Shown piece after piece: positions 24,839-35,212 of a DNA stretch of 64,000 nucleotides. Source of the stretch: Pannonibacter sp. SL95 (GTDB lineage Bacteria; Pseudomonadota; Alphaproteobacteria; Rhizobiales; Stappiaceae); NCBI RefSeq assembly GCF_026672425.1, contig NZ_JAPPRC010000004.1:676501-740500 (forward strand), given 5' to 3'. The notes under the pieces are model-generated. The model saw only the letters and a list, made by a program, of their open reading frames with translations, did not search any database and was not told the DNA's origin. Every line of letters starts with the position of its first letter. The first letter of the stretch is position 1. Position numbers and translations under genes: made by a program.

Positions 24839-27573
24839 TGTTCGCTCTCCTCGTCCGTGTCTTCCGGTGGAGCCAGGGGCAGGGTCATCACCAGAGCAGC
24901 GCCCTGACCACCCGGGCCCGCGTCTGCACGCACCTTGCCGCCATGAGCCGCGACAAGGCCCCGCACGATGGCAAGACCCATGCCGGTTCCCGCGGGTGCA
25001 CCATCGCCGCGAGCGGCCCGGTGAAACAGGTCGAATACCTTCTCCCGATCTGCGACTGGAATGCCCGGCCCTTCGTCGATGACCCGGATCTCCGCATTGC
25101 CCTTGCCATCAAGGCCCGCGCGGACCGTAATGGCCGTTCCGGCCGGAGCATATTTTGCGGCGTTTTCCAAAAGGTTGATCAGCGCCTGGCCAATCAGCAC
25201 CGGATCGACCTGCAGCATCGGCAAGTCACGTGGCACTTCGACATGCAGGCTGTGGCGCATCAGGGTGCGTGCCAGATCGGACCGGACCCGGCCGATGATT
25301 TCCCGGATATCCACTGCGCCGCGTTTCGGCTTCAGTGCGCCGTGCCCGAGACGGGTCATGTCGAGCAGGTTCTGCACGTAGCGATCCAGCCGCCGGGCTT
25401 CGTCCAGCGCGGTCTCGACCAGTTCCTGCCGGTCGTCCCGGGGCAGGTCGGTGTCCGGATCGGCGAGGCTCGACATGGCGCCGATAACGGTGACCAGCGG
25501 CGTGCGCAGGTCGTGGCTGACGGAATTGAGCAGGGCGGCGCGGAGCTGGTCGCTTTCGGCGGCGACCCGTGCGTTCGACAGTTCCTCGGCCAGCCGGTTG
25601 CGCTCGATGGCCACGGCGACCTGATCCTCGACCGCGAGCAGCAACCGCCGTGTCTCCGGATCGGCTGCGCGCTGCGGATCGGCGAAGGCGACGCCGAAAA
25701 CCCCGAAGGGCTTTCCAGCCGTTGCCAGCGGTGCGAACAGCCAGTCACTGCCCGGAAGGGTGCCGGTTCCCGTACCTGCGGCCTCGGCCTTCTCGAACGC
25801 CCACTGGGCTGCACCTGCGGCTCTGGCATCGAGATGTTCCTCGATGCTGGGATGGCCCTGAACCTGCTGCAGCGCCCCAGCCGCATCCGGTGTCAGGATT
25901 AGGGTGCGTGCATTCAGGGCCTTGGCGCCATGCGCCGCCGCGGCCCACAGGACGTCGTCGAACTTTGTGGCAGAGGCGATCTTGCGGGCGAAGGTGTAGA
26001 GCGTCTCGATCCGCGTCTGGGTCGCGCGCATGCTTTCGATCTGCGCCTTGAGCCGGCTGGCCAGATTGCCGGTGAACAGGGCGCCGAGCAGGAACACGGA
26101 CAGGGCGACCACTTCCGATGGCTTGGCGACCGTCAGCGTCAGGATCGGGTCGATGAAGAAGAAATTGTAGCACAGGAATGCGAGCAGGCTGGCAAACAGC
26201 GACGGGCCAAGCCCATAGTGCGCGCCCACCAGCATGACCCCGAGAAGATAGAAGACGGTCAGCGCGCTGCTTGGCAGCAGGTCGATGCTCTCCACCGGCA
26301 GTCCAAGAAGCGTGGCGATTGCCGTCACGACGACGGCCGCAACGTAGCCGCGCGCCTGCGTGTCGATTCGTGGGCGGGCCACGGCCTTGCGCCGTTCGTT
26401 GCGGACGTTGGGCGTGACAACCGTGACTTCGAAGTCGGTCGCCCCATCAAGGAGGCGGTCCGAGACGGCTTCGCGGGTGAAGGCGGTTAGCCGCCGCCAG
26501 GGAGTCTTCTGCCAGCGCGGGCGGCCGATCAGCAGGCGGGAGACATTGCGCGAGCGGGCAAAGCGCAGCAGCTCGCCGGCGACATCAGACTCAGCCCTCA
26601 GCGTTACGGTTTCCGCGCCGAGCGTCTCGGCCAGCCGCATCGCATCCTGCATCTGCTGCTGTGCTTCCGCGCCCAGGGCCTCATGCGTCGGCGTCACGAC
26701 GGTGACGGCCAGCCAGGGGATCTTGGCCCGCTCGGCCATGCGCTTGCCGGAGCGGACGAGGGTCTTGGCGACCGGTGCCTCGTTGATGCAGACCATCAGC
26801 CGCTCGCCGCTGGGCAGCGGCCCGCGCGTGGCCTTGGCCTGCATCAGCGACAGGATCTCCGCGTCGACCTGCCCGGCGGTGGTACGCAGCGCCATCTCGC
26901 GCAGGGCCGTCAGCTTGTCGCGGGTGAAGAAGTTCTCGAGCGCCTGACCGGCCTGGGCCGGGCGATAGATCTTGCCTTCCTTCAGCCGGTCGATCAGCTC
27001 GTCCGGCGGCAGGTCGATCAGCTCGATCGCATCCGCCTCGGCCACCACCGCATCCGGCACCGTCTCCTGAACGCGCGCACCGCTGATCCGGGTCACGGCA
27101 TCATTGAGGCTCTCGATGTGCTGGATGTTGAGCGTGGTCAGGACGTCGATGCCGCTGTCGAGCACCTCCATCACGTCCTGCCAGCGCTTGGGATGGCGCG
27201 AGCCGGGCGGGTTGCTGTGCGCCAGCTCGTCGATCAGGGCAAGCTGGGGCCGCCGCTCGATCAGGGCGTCAATGTCCAGCTCGGTCAGGACCTGGCCCCG
27301 GTAGGGCACGCGCCGGCGGGGCAGGAGGGCAAGGCCGACCAGCTGCGCCGCCGTTTCCATGCGGCCGTGGGTCTCGACCAGGGCGGCGACCACGTCCACG
27401 CCGGCGCGGCGGCGCAGATGCGCCTCCTCGAGCATGGCGTAGGTCTTGCCGACCCCCGGTGCGGCGCCGAGGAAGATCTTCAGCTTGCCGCGCTTTTGGG
27501 GCGGCTCGCTTTCGGCCCGGGCTGCCTGCAGAAAGGCTTCCGGGGCAGGACGGTCATCCTCGGCTGGCGTCAC
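24835..27573 (-). CDS. kdpD: KdpD osmosensitive K+ sensor kinase
   Basis: 912-residue membrane kinase with the full KdpD layout: N-terminal KdpD domain with Walker A GAAPGVGKT at 36-44, USP-like domain, four transmembrane helices near the middle (VVVTAIATLLGLPVESIDLL, YLLGVMLVGAHYGLGPSLFASLLAFLCYNFFF), a GAF domain, and a histidine kinase core with H687 in VSHDLRTPL, N-box LLENAAKYAP and GTGMGLAIVRG. It phosphorylates KdpE. Follows kdpC by 12 bp. Confidence 0.97.
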   Translation of the reverse strand: MTPAEDDRPAPEAFLQAARAESEPPQKRGKLKIFLGAAPGVGKTYAMLEEAHLRRRAGVDVVAALVETHGRMETAAQLVGLALLPRRRVPYRGQVLTELDIDALIERRPQLALIDELAHSNPPGSRHPKRWQDVMEVLDSGIDVLTTLNIQHIESLNDAVTRISGARVQETVPDAVVAEADAIELIDLPPDELIDRLKEGKIYRPAQAGQALENFFTRDKLTALREMALRTTAGQVDAEILSLMQAKATRGPLPSGERLMVCINEAPVAKTLVRSGKRMAERAKIPWLAVTVVTPTHEALGAEAQQQMQDAMRLAETLGAETVTLRAESDVAGELLRFARSRNVSRLLIGRPRWQKTPWRRLTAFTREAVSDRLLDGATDFEVTVVTPNVRNERRKAVARPRIDTQARGYVAAVVVTAIATLLGLPVESIDLLPSSALTVFYLLGVMLVGAHYGLGPSLFASLLAFLCYNFFFIDPILTLTVAKPSEVVALSVFLLGALFTGNLASRLKAQIESMRATQTRIETLYTFARKIASATKFDDVLWAAAAHGAKALNARTLILTPDAAGALQQVQGHPSIEEHLDARAAGAAQWAFEKAEAAGTGTGTLPGSDWLFAPLATAGKPFGVFGVAFADPQRAADPETRRLLLAVEDQVAVAIERNRLAEELSNARVAAESDQLRAALLNSVSHDLRTPLVTVIGAMSSLADPDTDLPRDDRQELVETALDEARRLDRYVQNLLDMTRLGHGALKPKRGAVDIREIIGRVRSDLARTLMRHSLHVEVPRDLPMLQVDPVLIGQALINLLENAAKYAPAGTAITVRAGLDGKGNAEIRVIDEGPGIPVADREKVFDLFHRAARGDGAPAGTGMGLAIVRGLVAAHGGKVRADAGPGGQGAALVMTLPLAPPEDTDEESEQ

Positions 27574-27585
27574 GGCGCGGGATCC

Positions 27586-28140
27586 TTACTGGTAGAGGGC
27601 GTCGAGCGCCATGTTGAGCTCGAGAACGTTGACCCTTGGTTCACCGACGAGCCCGAGATGCCGGGGCTCCACAGTCTGAGTGACGAGCGCCCGGACCTTG
27701 GCCGGATCAAGACCGCGGGCGGCCGCAACGCGGGCGGCCTGGGCCAGCGCCGCGTCGGGGCTCACGTGCGGGTCGAGACCGGAGGCCGAGGCGGTCACGA
27801 GATCGGCCGGCTGCCGGCCGCCGCCGAGGGCCATCACCCGCTCCGCCACCGCCGCCTTGAGGGCGGCACTGGTCGGAGCAAGGTTGGAGCCCGACGACGA
27901 CGCGGCGTTGTAGGGGCCGCTTGTGGCCGAAGGACGGCCATGGAAGTACCGCTCTGCCGTGAAGGCCTGGCCGACGAGGGCAGAGCCCACAACGGCACCG
28001 TCCCGCGTGACCAGCGACCCGTTCGCCTGGAACGGGATCACGGCCTGGGCGATGCCCTGGATGGCCAGCGGATAGGCGAGCCCGAGAAGCCCGGTGAAAA
28101 GCGCGACCAGATAGAGCGCAGGGCGCAGATGCTGCAACAT
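27586..28140 (-). CDS. kdpC: KdpC subunit of the K+ ATPase
   Basis: 184 residues with a single N-terminal membrane helix ([23 protein letters not shown]) and the periplasmic KdpC domain ([47 protein letters not shown]). It stabilises the KdpFABC complex and modulates ATP use. Lies 15 bp downstream of kdpB. Confidence 0.96.
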   Translation of the reverse strand: MLQHLRPALYLVALFTGLLGLAYPLAIQGIAQAVIPFQANGSLVTRDGAVVGSALVGQAFTAERYFHGRPSATSGPYNAASSSGSNLAPTSAALKAAVAERVMALGGGRQPADLVTASASGLDPHVSPDAALAQAARVAAARGLDPAKVRALVTQTVEPRHLGLVGEPRVNVLELNMALDALYQ

Positions 28141-28155
28141 GTTCCGTCTCCCGGA

Positions 28156-30201
28156 TCAGACGAGGGCCAGCGTGTCGACAATGATGTCGATCAGCTTGAT
28201 GCCGAGGAAGGGGGCGACAAGGCCGCCGATGCCATAGACGGCCAGATTGCGGGTGAGCAGGGCGGCCGCCGAGGCGGGGGTATAGCCCACGCCCTTCAGC
28301 GCGATCGGGATCAGTCCGATGATGATCAGCGCGTTGAAGATGATCGCCGACAGGATGGCGCTCGCAGGCGTGCCGAGCCCCATGATGTCGAGGACCCCCA
28401 GGCCCGGATAGGCCGCCACGAACAGCGCCGGCAGGATGGCGAAGTACTTGGCAACGTCATTGGCGATGGAGAAGGTGGTCAGGGCCCCGCGCGAGATGAG
28501 CAGCTGCTTGCCCACCATGACGATCTCGATCAGCTTGGTCGGATCGCTGTCGAGGTCGATCAGGTTGCCGGCCTCCTTGGCTGCCGGCGTGCCGGAGTTC
28601 ATGGCCACGCCGACATCGGCCTGAGCCAGCGCCGGGGCGTCGTTGGAGCCGTCGCCGCACATGGCCACCAGCCGGCCTTCCGCCTGCTCGCGCCGGATCA
28701 GCTCCAGCTTCTTCTCCGGCGTCGCTTCCGCGAGGAAGTCGTCGACACCGGCCTCTGCCGCGATTGCGGCCGCCGTCAGCGGGTTGTCACCGGTGATCAT
28801 CACTGTCCGGATGCCCATGCGCCGCAGTTCGGCGAAGCGCTCGCGGATGTTCGGCTTGACGATGTCCTTGAGGTGGACGACGCCGAGCACGCGGCTGTCG
28901 CGCAGCACCACCAGCGGCGTGCCGCCCGTAGTGGCAATCCGCTTCACGGACGCCTCCACCTGCGGGTCCAGCGCCCCGCCGACCAGAGCGCGGACGGCAT
29001 CGCCTGCACCCTTGCGGATCCGCCCGCCGGACGGCAGGTCGACGCCCGACATGCGCGACTGCGCCGTGAAGGGAACAAAGGTGCCGCGCAGCGCCTCGTC
29101 CAGGTCGAAGCTGCCGAACTTGCGCGTGGCGAGCTGCACGATCGACTTGCCTTCCGGCGTCTCGTCAGAGAGCGACGCGAGCACGGCGGCATAGGCAAGA
29201 TCCTTGTCGGCAACGCCCGGTGCGGGCACGAAGGCGTCGGCCATGCGGTTGCCAAAGGTGATCGTGCCGGTCTTGTCGAGCAGCAGCACGTCGATGTCAC
29301 CGGCCGCTTCCACGGCGCGGCCCGACTTGGCGATGACATTGGCCTTGATCAGCCGGTCCATGCCGGCGATGCCGATGGCCGAGAGCAGGCCGCCGATGGT
29401 GGTCGGGATCAGCGTCACGAACAGCGCGATCAGATAGATCGGCGGGATCGTTGCCCCGGACCAGGCCGCGAAGAACGGCAGGGTCACGACGACCAGCAGG
29501 AACACCAGCGTCAGCGCGGCGAGCAGGATGTCGAGCGCGATCTCGTTCGGCGTCTTTGCCCGCTTGGCGCCTTCCACCAGCGCAATCATCCGGTCGAGAT
29601 AGGTCTCGCCCGGCTTGGCGGTGACCCGGATGACCAGCCAGTCGGACACGACCGTGGTGCCGCCGGTGACCGACGACCGGTCGCCGCCGCTCTCGCGGAT
29701 CACGGGGGCGGATTCGCCCGTGATCGCGCTTTCGTTCACCGAGGCAACGCCCTCGACGATCTCGCCATCGGTGGGGATGACATCTCCGGCCTCGACCAGG
29801 ATCACCTTGCCCGGTTGCAGGAAGTCGGCGTTCTCAAGCGTGAAGCTGCTGCGGTCGGCCGCATCCTTCAGCACCTTGGCCGTCACGGCCGACTTGGTGG
29901 CGCGGAACGAATCGGCCCGGGCCTTGCCGCGTCCCTCGGCCAGCGCTTCGGCGAAGTTGGCGAAGAGGACGGTGAACCACAGCCAGACAGTGATCTGCAG
30001 GCCGATGGACACCGCCGGCCCGCCGGTCAGCGCCTCGCGCAGGACCAGGATGGTGGCCAGCGCCGACACAGTGGCCGTGGCGAAGATGACCGGGTTGCGC
30101 ACCAGATGGCGCGGGTCGAGCTTGGTCAGGGTCTGCCACAGCGCCGGCATCAGGATGGCGGGCGAGAACAGGCCGATCTCGGACTTGGAATGTTTCGACA
30201 T
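28156..30201 (-). CDS. kdpB: KdpB catalytic P-type ATPase subunit
   Basis: 681 residues, the energy-coupling subunit. TGES actuator loop at 161-164, phosphorylation motif DKTGT at 309-313 (D309), and hinge [16 protein letters not shown]. Membrane segments as in other KdpB proteins. Follows kdpA by nine bases. Confidence 0.98.
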   Translation of the reverse strand: MSKHSKSEIGLFSPAILMPALWQTLTKLDPRHLVRNPVIFATATVSALATILVLREALTGGPAVSIGLQITVWLWFTVLFANFAEALAEGRGKARADSFRATKSAVTAKVLKDAADRSSFTLENADFLQPGKVILVEAGDVIPTDGEIVEGVASVNESAITGESAPVIRESGGDRSSVTGGTTVVSDWLVIRVTAKPGETYLDRMIALVEGAKRAKTPNEIALDILLAALTLVFLLVVVTLPFFAAWSGATIPPIYLIALFVTLIPTTIGGLLSAIGIAGMDRLIKANVIAKSGRAVEAAGDIDVLLLDKTGTITFGNRMADAFVPAPGVADKDLAYAAVLASLSDETPEGKSIVQLATRKFGSFDLDEALRGTFVPFTAQSRMSGVDLPSGGRIRKGAGDAVRALVGGALDPQVEASVKRIATTGGTPLVVLRDSRVLGVVHLKDIVKPNIRERFAELRRMGIRTVMITGDNPLTAAAIAAEAGVDDFLAEATPEKKLELIRREQAEGRLVAMCGDGSNDAPALAQADVGVAMNSGTPAAKEAGNLIDLDSDPTKLIEIVMVGKQLLISRGALTTFSIANDVAKYFAILPALFVAAYPGLGVLDIMGLGTPASAILSAIIFNALIIIGLIPIALKGVGYTPASAAALLTRNLAVYGIGGLVAPFLGIKLIDIIVDTLALV

Positions 30202-30210
30202 GGGAGGTCC

Positions 30211-31902
30211 TCAGAAGGTCTGTCCGGCCTGCATCGCGATGAATTCGGCGATCGGGCCAAGGGCGAGAACCGGAAGGAAGGTCAGGGCACCGACGATCAG
30301 GATCGTCACCAGCAGGAGGACGACGAAGACGGTGCTATGGGTCGGGAACGTGCCGGCGGTGGCGCTGGCCGGTATCTTGGCCGCCATCAGCCCGGCAATG
30401 CCGAGGATCGGAAGGATGTAGCCGAAGCGGCCCAGCAGCATCGCGAGGCCAATGAACACATTGTGCCATGGTGTGTTGGCGTTGAAGCCGGCAAACGCTG
30501 AGCCGTTGTTGCCCGTGGCGGAGGAATAGGCATAGACCAGCTCCGACAGGCCGTGCGGTCCTGCGTCCTGCACCGAGGTCGCCGCCGTGCCGGCCCAGAT
30601 CGCCAGGGCGCTGAACACGAGCACGCCGACCGGCATCACGAGCAGGGACAGGGCGGCCAGCTTGATCTCCGGCGCCTCGACCTTCTTGCCGAGATATTCC
30701 GGCGTGCGGCCAACCATCAGCCCGGCGAGGAACACCGTCAGCACCACGAAGATCAGCATGCCGGTGAGGCCGACGCCGGCACCGCCATAGATGATCTCGC
30801 CAAGCTGCATGTTGAGCATGGCCACCATGCCGCCAAGCGGTGTCAGGCTGTCATGCATGGCATTGACCGAACCGTTCGAGGCGGCCGTCGTTGCCACTGC
30901 CCAGAGCACGGAGCCGACGAGGCCGAACCGGACCTCCTTGCCTTCCATGTTGCTGCCGGCCGGCGTGACGAACTCCGACAGGATCGGGTTGCCGGCCCGC
31001 TCGGCGGAATAGAGTGCGGTGAAGGACAGCACCAGAAGCACTGCCATCGCGGCAAACAGCGCCAGGCCCTGGCGACGGTCGCCGACCATGCGGCCATAGG
31101 TGAAGCAGAAGCCGACCGGAATGACCAGGATCGCGAGGATCGACAGGAAGTTGGTGAGCGCGTTCGGGTTCTCGAGCGGGTGGGCTGAGTTCACGTTGAA
31201 GAAGCCGCCGCCATTGGTGCCGAGCTGCTTGATGGCGAGCTGAGAGGCGACGGGCCCGACGGAGATCGTCTGTTGCGCGCCTTCGAGCGTGGTGGCCGTA
31301 ACCGAGGCGTCCAGCGTCTGCGGCACGCCGAGGGCGGCCAGCACCAGCGCCAGAACCACTGCGCCCGGGACCAGAACGTAAAGCACGGCGCGGGTCATGT
31401 CGGTCCAGAAATTGCCGAGCAGCCGCGTCTTGCGGGCCGCAAGGCCGCGGGCAACGGCTGCGGCAACCGCCATGCCGGTGGCGCAGGACAGGAAGTTCTG
31501 CGTCGTCAGGCCGGCCATCTGGCTGAAATGCGACAGCGTTGTCTCGCCGCCGTAGGACTGCCAGTTGGTGTTGGTCATGAAGGACACCGCCGTGTTGAAG
31601 GCGAGGTGCCAGCTCAGGCCATCAAAGCCTTGCGGATTCAGCGGCAGCAAATGCTGCAGCATCAGGATTGAGAACAGGACAGCGAAGCCTGTGGCGTTGA
31701 AGACAACCAGCGACAGGGCATAGGCCGTCCAGCGTTGCTCGCCATGTGCCTTGCCTCCGATTGGGGCAAGGACGAGACGCTCCAGCGGGGCGAGGAACCG
31801 GATGTCGCCGGAGAAGACGGCGGCCATGTAGGCGCCGAGCGGCACCGCGAGGCCGACGAGGACGAGCAGATAAAGCCCGGCCTGGAGGAGATCAGCTTGC
31901 AT
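30211..31902 (-). CDS. kdpA: KdpA potassium-translocating subunit
   Basis: 563-residue membrane protein of the superfamily of K+ transporters, with repeated selectivity-filter segments such as FMTNTNWQSYGGE, QLGTNGGGFFNVNSAHP and SATGNNGSAFAG. Start at 31902 (MQADLLQAGLYLL), ten bases after the kdpF stop; the open frame upstream overlaps kdpF and is not used. Confidence 0.97.
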   Translation of the reverse strand: MQADLLQAGLYLLVLVGLAVPLGAYMAAVFSGDIRFLAPLERLVLAPIGGKAHGEQRWTAYALSLVVFNATGFAVLFSILMLQHLLPLNPQGFDGLSWHLAFNTAVSFMTNTNWQSYGGETTLSHFSQMAGLTTQNFLSCATGMAVAAAVARGLAARKTRLLGNFWTDMTRAVLYVLVPGAVVLALVLAALGVPQTLDASVTATTLEGAQQTISVGPVASQLAIKQLGTNGGGFFNVNSAHPLENPNALTNFLSILAILVIPVGFCFTYGRMVGDRRQGLALFAAMAVLLVLSFTALYSAERAGNPILSEFVTPAGSNMEGKEVRFGLVGSVLWAVATTAASNGSVNAMHDSLTPLGGMVAMLNMQLGEIIYGGAGVGLTGMLIFVVLTVFLAGLMVGRTPEYLGKKVEAPEIKLAALSLLVMPVGVLVFSALAIWAGTAATSVQDAGPHGLSELVYAYSSATGNNGSAFAGFNANTPWHNVFIGLAMLLGRFGYILPILGIAGLMAAKIPASATAGTFPTHSTVFVVLLLVTILIVGALTFLPVLALGPIAEFIAMQAGQTF

Positions 31903-31912
31903 CGCTGCCCCC

Positions 31913-32002
31913 TCAGAACCGCTCGGGCGCGAGGAGCGCGGCGAGAAGATAAACGAAGAGGCCGGCGGCCAGCGCCAGCCCCAGTGCAACGTCAAGTGTC
32001 AT
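31913..32002 (-). CDS. kdpF: KdpF small membrane subunit
   Basis: 29-residue single-helix peptide: MTLDVALGLALAAGLF, VYLLAALLAPERF. Size, hydrophobicity, the C-terminal PERF motif and the place directly before kdpA are those of KdpF, a lipid-like stabiliser of the KdpABC complex. Too short for most automatic calls. The promoter repeats lie upstream of its ATG. Confidence 0.9.
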   Translation of the reverse strand: MTLDVALGLALAAGLFVYLLAALLAPERF

Positions 32003-32051
32003 GGACCTGCCACCCTTGTTGAAAGGACGGCTCATCCATTAGGCCCGCGAC

Positions 32052-32103
32052 GCGTAAAGGCGCGATGCCGGATGCGGCGGGTCAGCGTAAAGTTTGCGTA
32101 AAG
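32052..32103 (-). promoter_or_regulatory. KdpE binding-site candidate: three phased CTTTACGC repeats
   Basis: On the minus strand CTTTACGC occurs at 32103-32096, 32092-32085 and 32059-32052. The first two are spaced exactly 11 bp and the third 33 bp further on, so all lie on one face of the helix. OmpR-family regulators such as KdpE bind direct repeats with this period, and the site lies 50-101 bp before kdpF. Binding is inference. Confidence 0.65.
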
Positions 32104-32133
32104 ACCGCAAGCCTTGTGGCTGACCTTCTTTGC

Positions 32134-33213
32134 TCAGGGCAGCGGAATGGCGCGAACGGCAGGTTTGGATTGCGCCTGCGCCAACGTTGCGACTGCCTGG
32201 GACGCTGGCTCTTGTGCAGTTGGAAGGGGCACCCGAACCGGTCCTGTTGTCATCGGCGCAAGTTTTGACACAGGGGCCGAGCCAGGCAACGGAACAAGGG
32301 TGGCGGCCGGCGCTGCGGCGCTTCCCGGCATCACTGCGGGCGCGATTGGTGTGGGAAGGGGAACGGTGACGGGCACCGGAGACGCTGTGGCCACAACCGG
32401 CGCAAGAGCGGGAACCTGCGCCGGCACTGGCGGCAGGCTTCCTTGTGCTGTTGGCGTGGTTGGGGCCGGTCGCGTGCGCCGAGCTGGCGTTATGGCTGTG
32501 TCCGGTTGGTTCGGCGCAGCGAGCAAGGTGTCGACGCTGGCGAGGGCGGGTGACACGCCCATGCCCGGCGTCTGCAGGCTCGACAGAAGGTTGGCGGACG
32601 AGATGCCCGGCACGGCAAGCTGCAGCCGCTGCATCAGGTCCACGGCAACCGTTTCCGTGAGGCCTGACCGGCACAGCCGGACCCGGATCTCGGCCAACCC
32701 GTCCTTGCGCGACTGGAAGAAAGACGCCTCGCCCGAGCTGCGCTGAACATCCTGCCACAGGTAATTGCAGCCGGAATTGTCGCTGGCGATGCCGAAGGGG
32801 CCATAGGCGTTGACGGGCAAGCGCGTGGACAGGCGCAACGCGCGGCCCGGAAAGGCTGCTGCCATTTCCTGCTGCAGCGTCGCGGCCGAGGGCGCTGGCT
32901 GTGATTTCCCGGGCACAAGCCGGATTTCGATGGCATTCTCGCCCCGGCTGCCGGCGTCTCCGGCGAGGGTGATGCGTTGCCGCTCGATCCCGCCGGAGCG
33001 GCTTTGCGTCACCGTGATGACCTGACCAGCGGCCTCTGGCAGGCGTGCCAGTGCCATCGCGGTGCCCACATCGCGCGGCGCTGTGTCGGTCAACGCAGAC
33101 AGGGCGGCGTCATGATAGGCGGTAACTGCTGTGGGCACTTGCGCGCAGCCGGCGGAGCCAAGCACGGCAAGTGACAGCGCGAAACGGAGGGCGTTTCCGG
33201 CTTTCGTCATCAT
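32134..33213 (-). CDS. bcsN: Cellulose biosynthesis protein BcsN-like lipoprotein
   Basis: 359 residues. An N-terminal signal with lipobox (LAVLGSAGC, Cys23) suggests an outer- or inner-membrane lipoprotein. The middle region (AMALARLPEAAGQVITVTQSRSGG, SDNSGCNYLWQDVQ, LMQRLQLAVPG) matches the BcsN family found in rhizobial cellulose operons; the last 120 residues are rich in Pro, Ala and Val and look disordered or wall-spanning. Its function in cellulose export is not established. Start overlaps the stop of the TPR gene; it is the last gene of the operon, facing kdp promoter sequence. Confidence 0.78.
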   Translation of the reverse strand: MMTKAGNALRFALSLAVLGSAGCAQVPTAVTAYHDAALSALTDTAPRDVGTAMALARLPEAAGQVITVTQSRSGGIERQRITLAGDAGSRGENAIEIRLVPGKSQPAPSAATLQQEMAAAFPGRALRLSTRLPVNAYGPFGIASDNSGCNYLWQDVQRSSGEASFFQSRKDGLAEIRVRLCRSGLTETVAVDLMQRLQLAVPGISSANLLSSLQTPGMGVSPALASVDTLLAAPNQPDTAITPARRTRPAPTTPTAQGSLPPVPAQVPALAPVVATASPVPVTVPLPTPIAPAVMPGSAAAPAATLVPLPGSAPVSKLAPMTTGPVRVPLPTAQEPASQAVATLAQAQSKPAVRAIPLP

Positions 33214-35212
33214 TCGCTGTCCACGATCAGAATGGGATCCAGTTCCTGCAGACCCGCGCGCGTCTCACGCGATGAGAGCTGCCGGTCGAGCAGGGTGAAG
33301 ACCTCGCGGGCGGCGGTCTTCTGGCCGGTGTGGATCAGGGCCCAGCCGCGCAGCAACATCAGGTCGCGCGGCTCGGGCACCAGCAGGCGGCGCCGGTCGA
33401 GGGCCGCAAGAGTGCCGGCATAGTTTCCAGCCTCGAAGGAACTGGCTGCCGCCTGCGCCAGTGCAGCACTTGCAACTTCCTGCCGCCGTTCCGTGGGCTG
33501 ATTGACGCTCTGCGCTGCCTCCACCGCATCAAAGGACCGCCCGACCCGCAACATGGCGAGGGACTTGCCATAGGCGGCATCGCGCGACGTCTTGCCGTCG
33601 CCGGACAGGGCGGCGTTGAAGGCAAGGGCGGCTTCCTCGGGCCGGTTGAGATCCATCAGGCACCAGCCCTTGAGCAGCGCAGCTTCGGCACCTGCGATCG
33701 AGACTGCAAGACGCAAACATGCCGCCGGATCGCCAGCCTTGCGCGCCTTCTCGGCCTTGGCTAGCGCGCCGCCGCCCGAGCGGCCTCCGTTGCTTGTCCG
33801 GGGCGCGGTTAGGGTCAGTCTTGCAAGACGCGGATAGCGCGGGGTGTAGGCGGCCAACAGCGCGGCCGCAGCAGCCTTGTCACCGAGCCCGAGCGTTGCC
33901 AGGACATGGCCTTCCGCGGCCTCGTCGTCGGCACCCCAGGCGAGCGCCATCTCGAACCACGCCGCTGCTGCCTGATGCTGTTTCAGCCCGAAGGCATACC
34001 AGGCCAGTGCAGATGCGCCCGGCGCAGACTGGCGAGCACGCACCGCATCGGCGAAGTCTTCGAGGCGGCCGTCGGTCGCAGGTCTTGGCGTGGCTGAAGT
34101 CAGGTCTTCCGCAACGAGGCCAACAAAGAGATCCTCCAGCGCGGTAGAGGTTTTACGGTTTTCGCGGGCGATCTGTTCGGCTTCCGCACCCCGGCCAAGC
34201 CCGGCCAGCGAGAGGGCCCGGCCCAATGTGGCATCGGCGGCCGCTGCCCCGGTTGTCGCTGTGCTGGCGCGCTCGAACAGGGCGAGCGCTTCGCCATGGC
34301 GCCCGGCGCGGCGGTGGAGCCAGGCCAGCAGGCGGGTGTTGATCATCTCGTTGTCGCCCTGCGCAACGGTACCTGCCGGCCTTGCAAGGACGTCGAGCAT
34401 CGCCTGCGACGGGACCACATCCTGACGCAGCTCCAGATAGTCGGAGGCCCAGCGGCGGGCGAGATCGCGCTCCACGTCGGAAACATCGAGCCCCGGCACG
34501 GCCGCCTGGCGCAGCTCGTCAAGCAGCCGCTGCGATTGGCTGAGTGGCAGGACGGTAACGGCTTTCTGCGCAGTTGCGCGCTTGTCCGATGTTGAAACAT
34601 CACCAGCGGCCAGCGCCAGCCGGTAAAGATCGAAAGCCTCGCCGGTTGCGCCTGAGCCACGGCATAGGCTGCTGCAACGCGCCACAGCACGTCCAGATCC
34701 GACACGGTCAGAAGCAGCGGGTCAGTCTCGACGGCAGCAATGACTTCGGCAGAGCGGCCCGCATCGGAGGCCTGAACGACGCGCTGGCGCGTTTCTTTCC
34801 GCGCCATTTTTTCCAGAAGTTCGACGGGTGGCTGCCAGGCCGCATCGCCTGCCTGACGGCGGGCAATTTCGCTCTTCAGCGCATCGAGCTGATCCTGGGC
34901 AAAGAGGTCCCACAGATCCTGGTTTGGATTGGCGCGGGCCGCGCCGGTGAAGAGATCCTTCGGCGGGTTCCAGCCGGGATGCAGCGTCCTGAGGCGGCGG
35001 ATCTCGGCCTCGACGCGTTCGCGGTTGTTCTGGGCAGCGTAATAGCGCAGGGCGCTTTCATCGACGCCGCTGATCTGCGGATCCGAGGAGAGCACCGGGT
35101 CGGGCAGTGTCTCGGGTGCCGAGGCGAGCGTCTGGGCGCTGGCCGCGAAAGAGCCGCCAAACCCATGGACGAGCAGCGCAGCTCCAAGAAGAAGACGGGG
35201 TCTCACCAGCAT
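33210..35212 (-). pseudogene. Cellulose-operon TPR protein, frameshifted
   Basis: Signal-peptide protein with TPR-like repeats, in the slot where BcsC lies in other operons. The frame from 35212 (MLVRPRLLLGAALLVHG) is good through DLDVLWRVAAAYAVAQ, then becomes nonsense; the matching continuation TGEAFDLYRLALAAGD is in another frame from 34649 down to the stop at 33210. The total of 2003 nt is one short of 668 codons, so a single missing base at 34650-34651 explains it. Restored length would be about 667 residues: alpha-solenoid only, without the outer-membrane barrel of enteric BcsC (about 1150 residues). It overlaps the bcsZ stop by 10 bp. Real mutation or sequencing error cannot be told apart here. 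Confidence 0.8.

Noticed and set aside
26683-30501. 1272-codon open frame on the plus strand across kdpD, kdpC and kdpB
   Set aside because: It is antisense to clear kdp genes and its translation (rich in Arg, His, Gln, Gly) matches no family; long antisense frames are common in GC-rich DNA.
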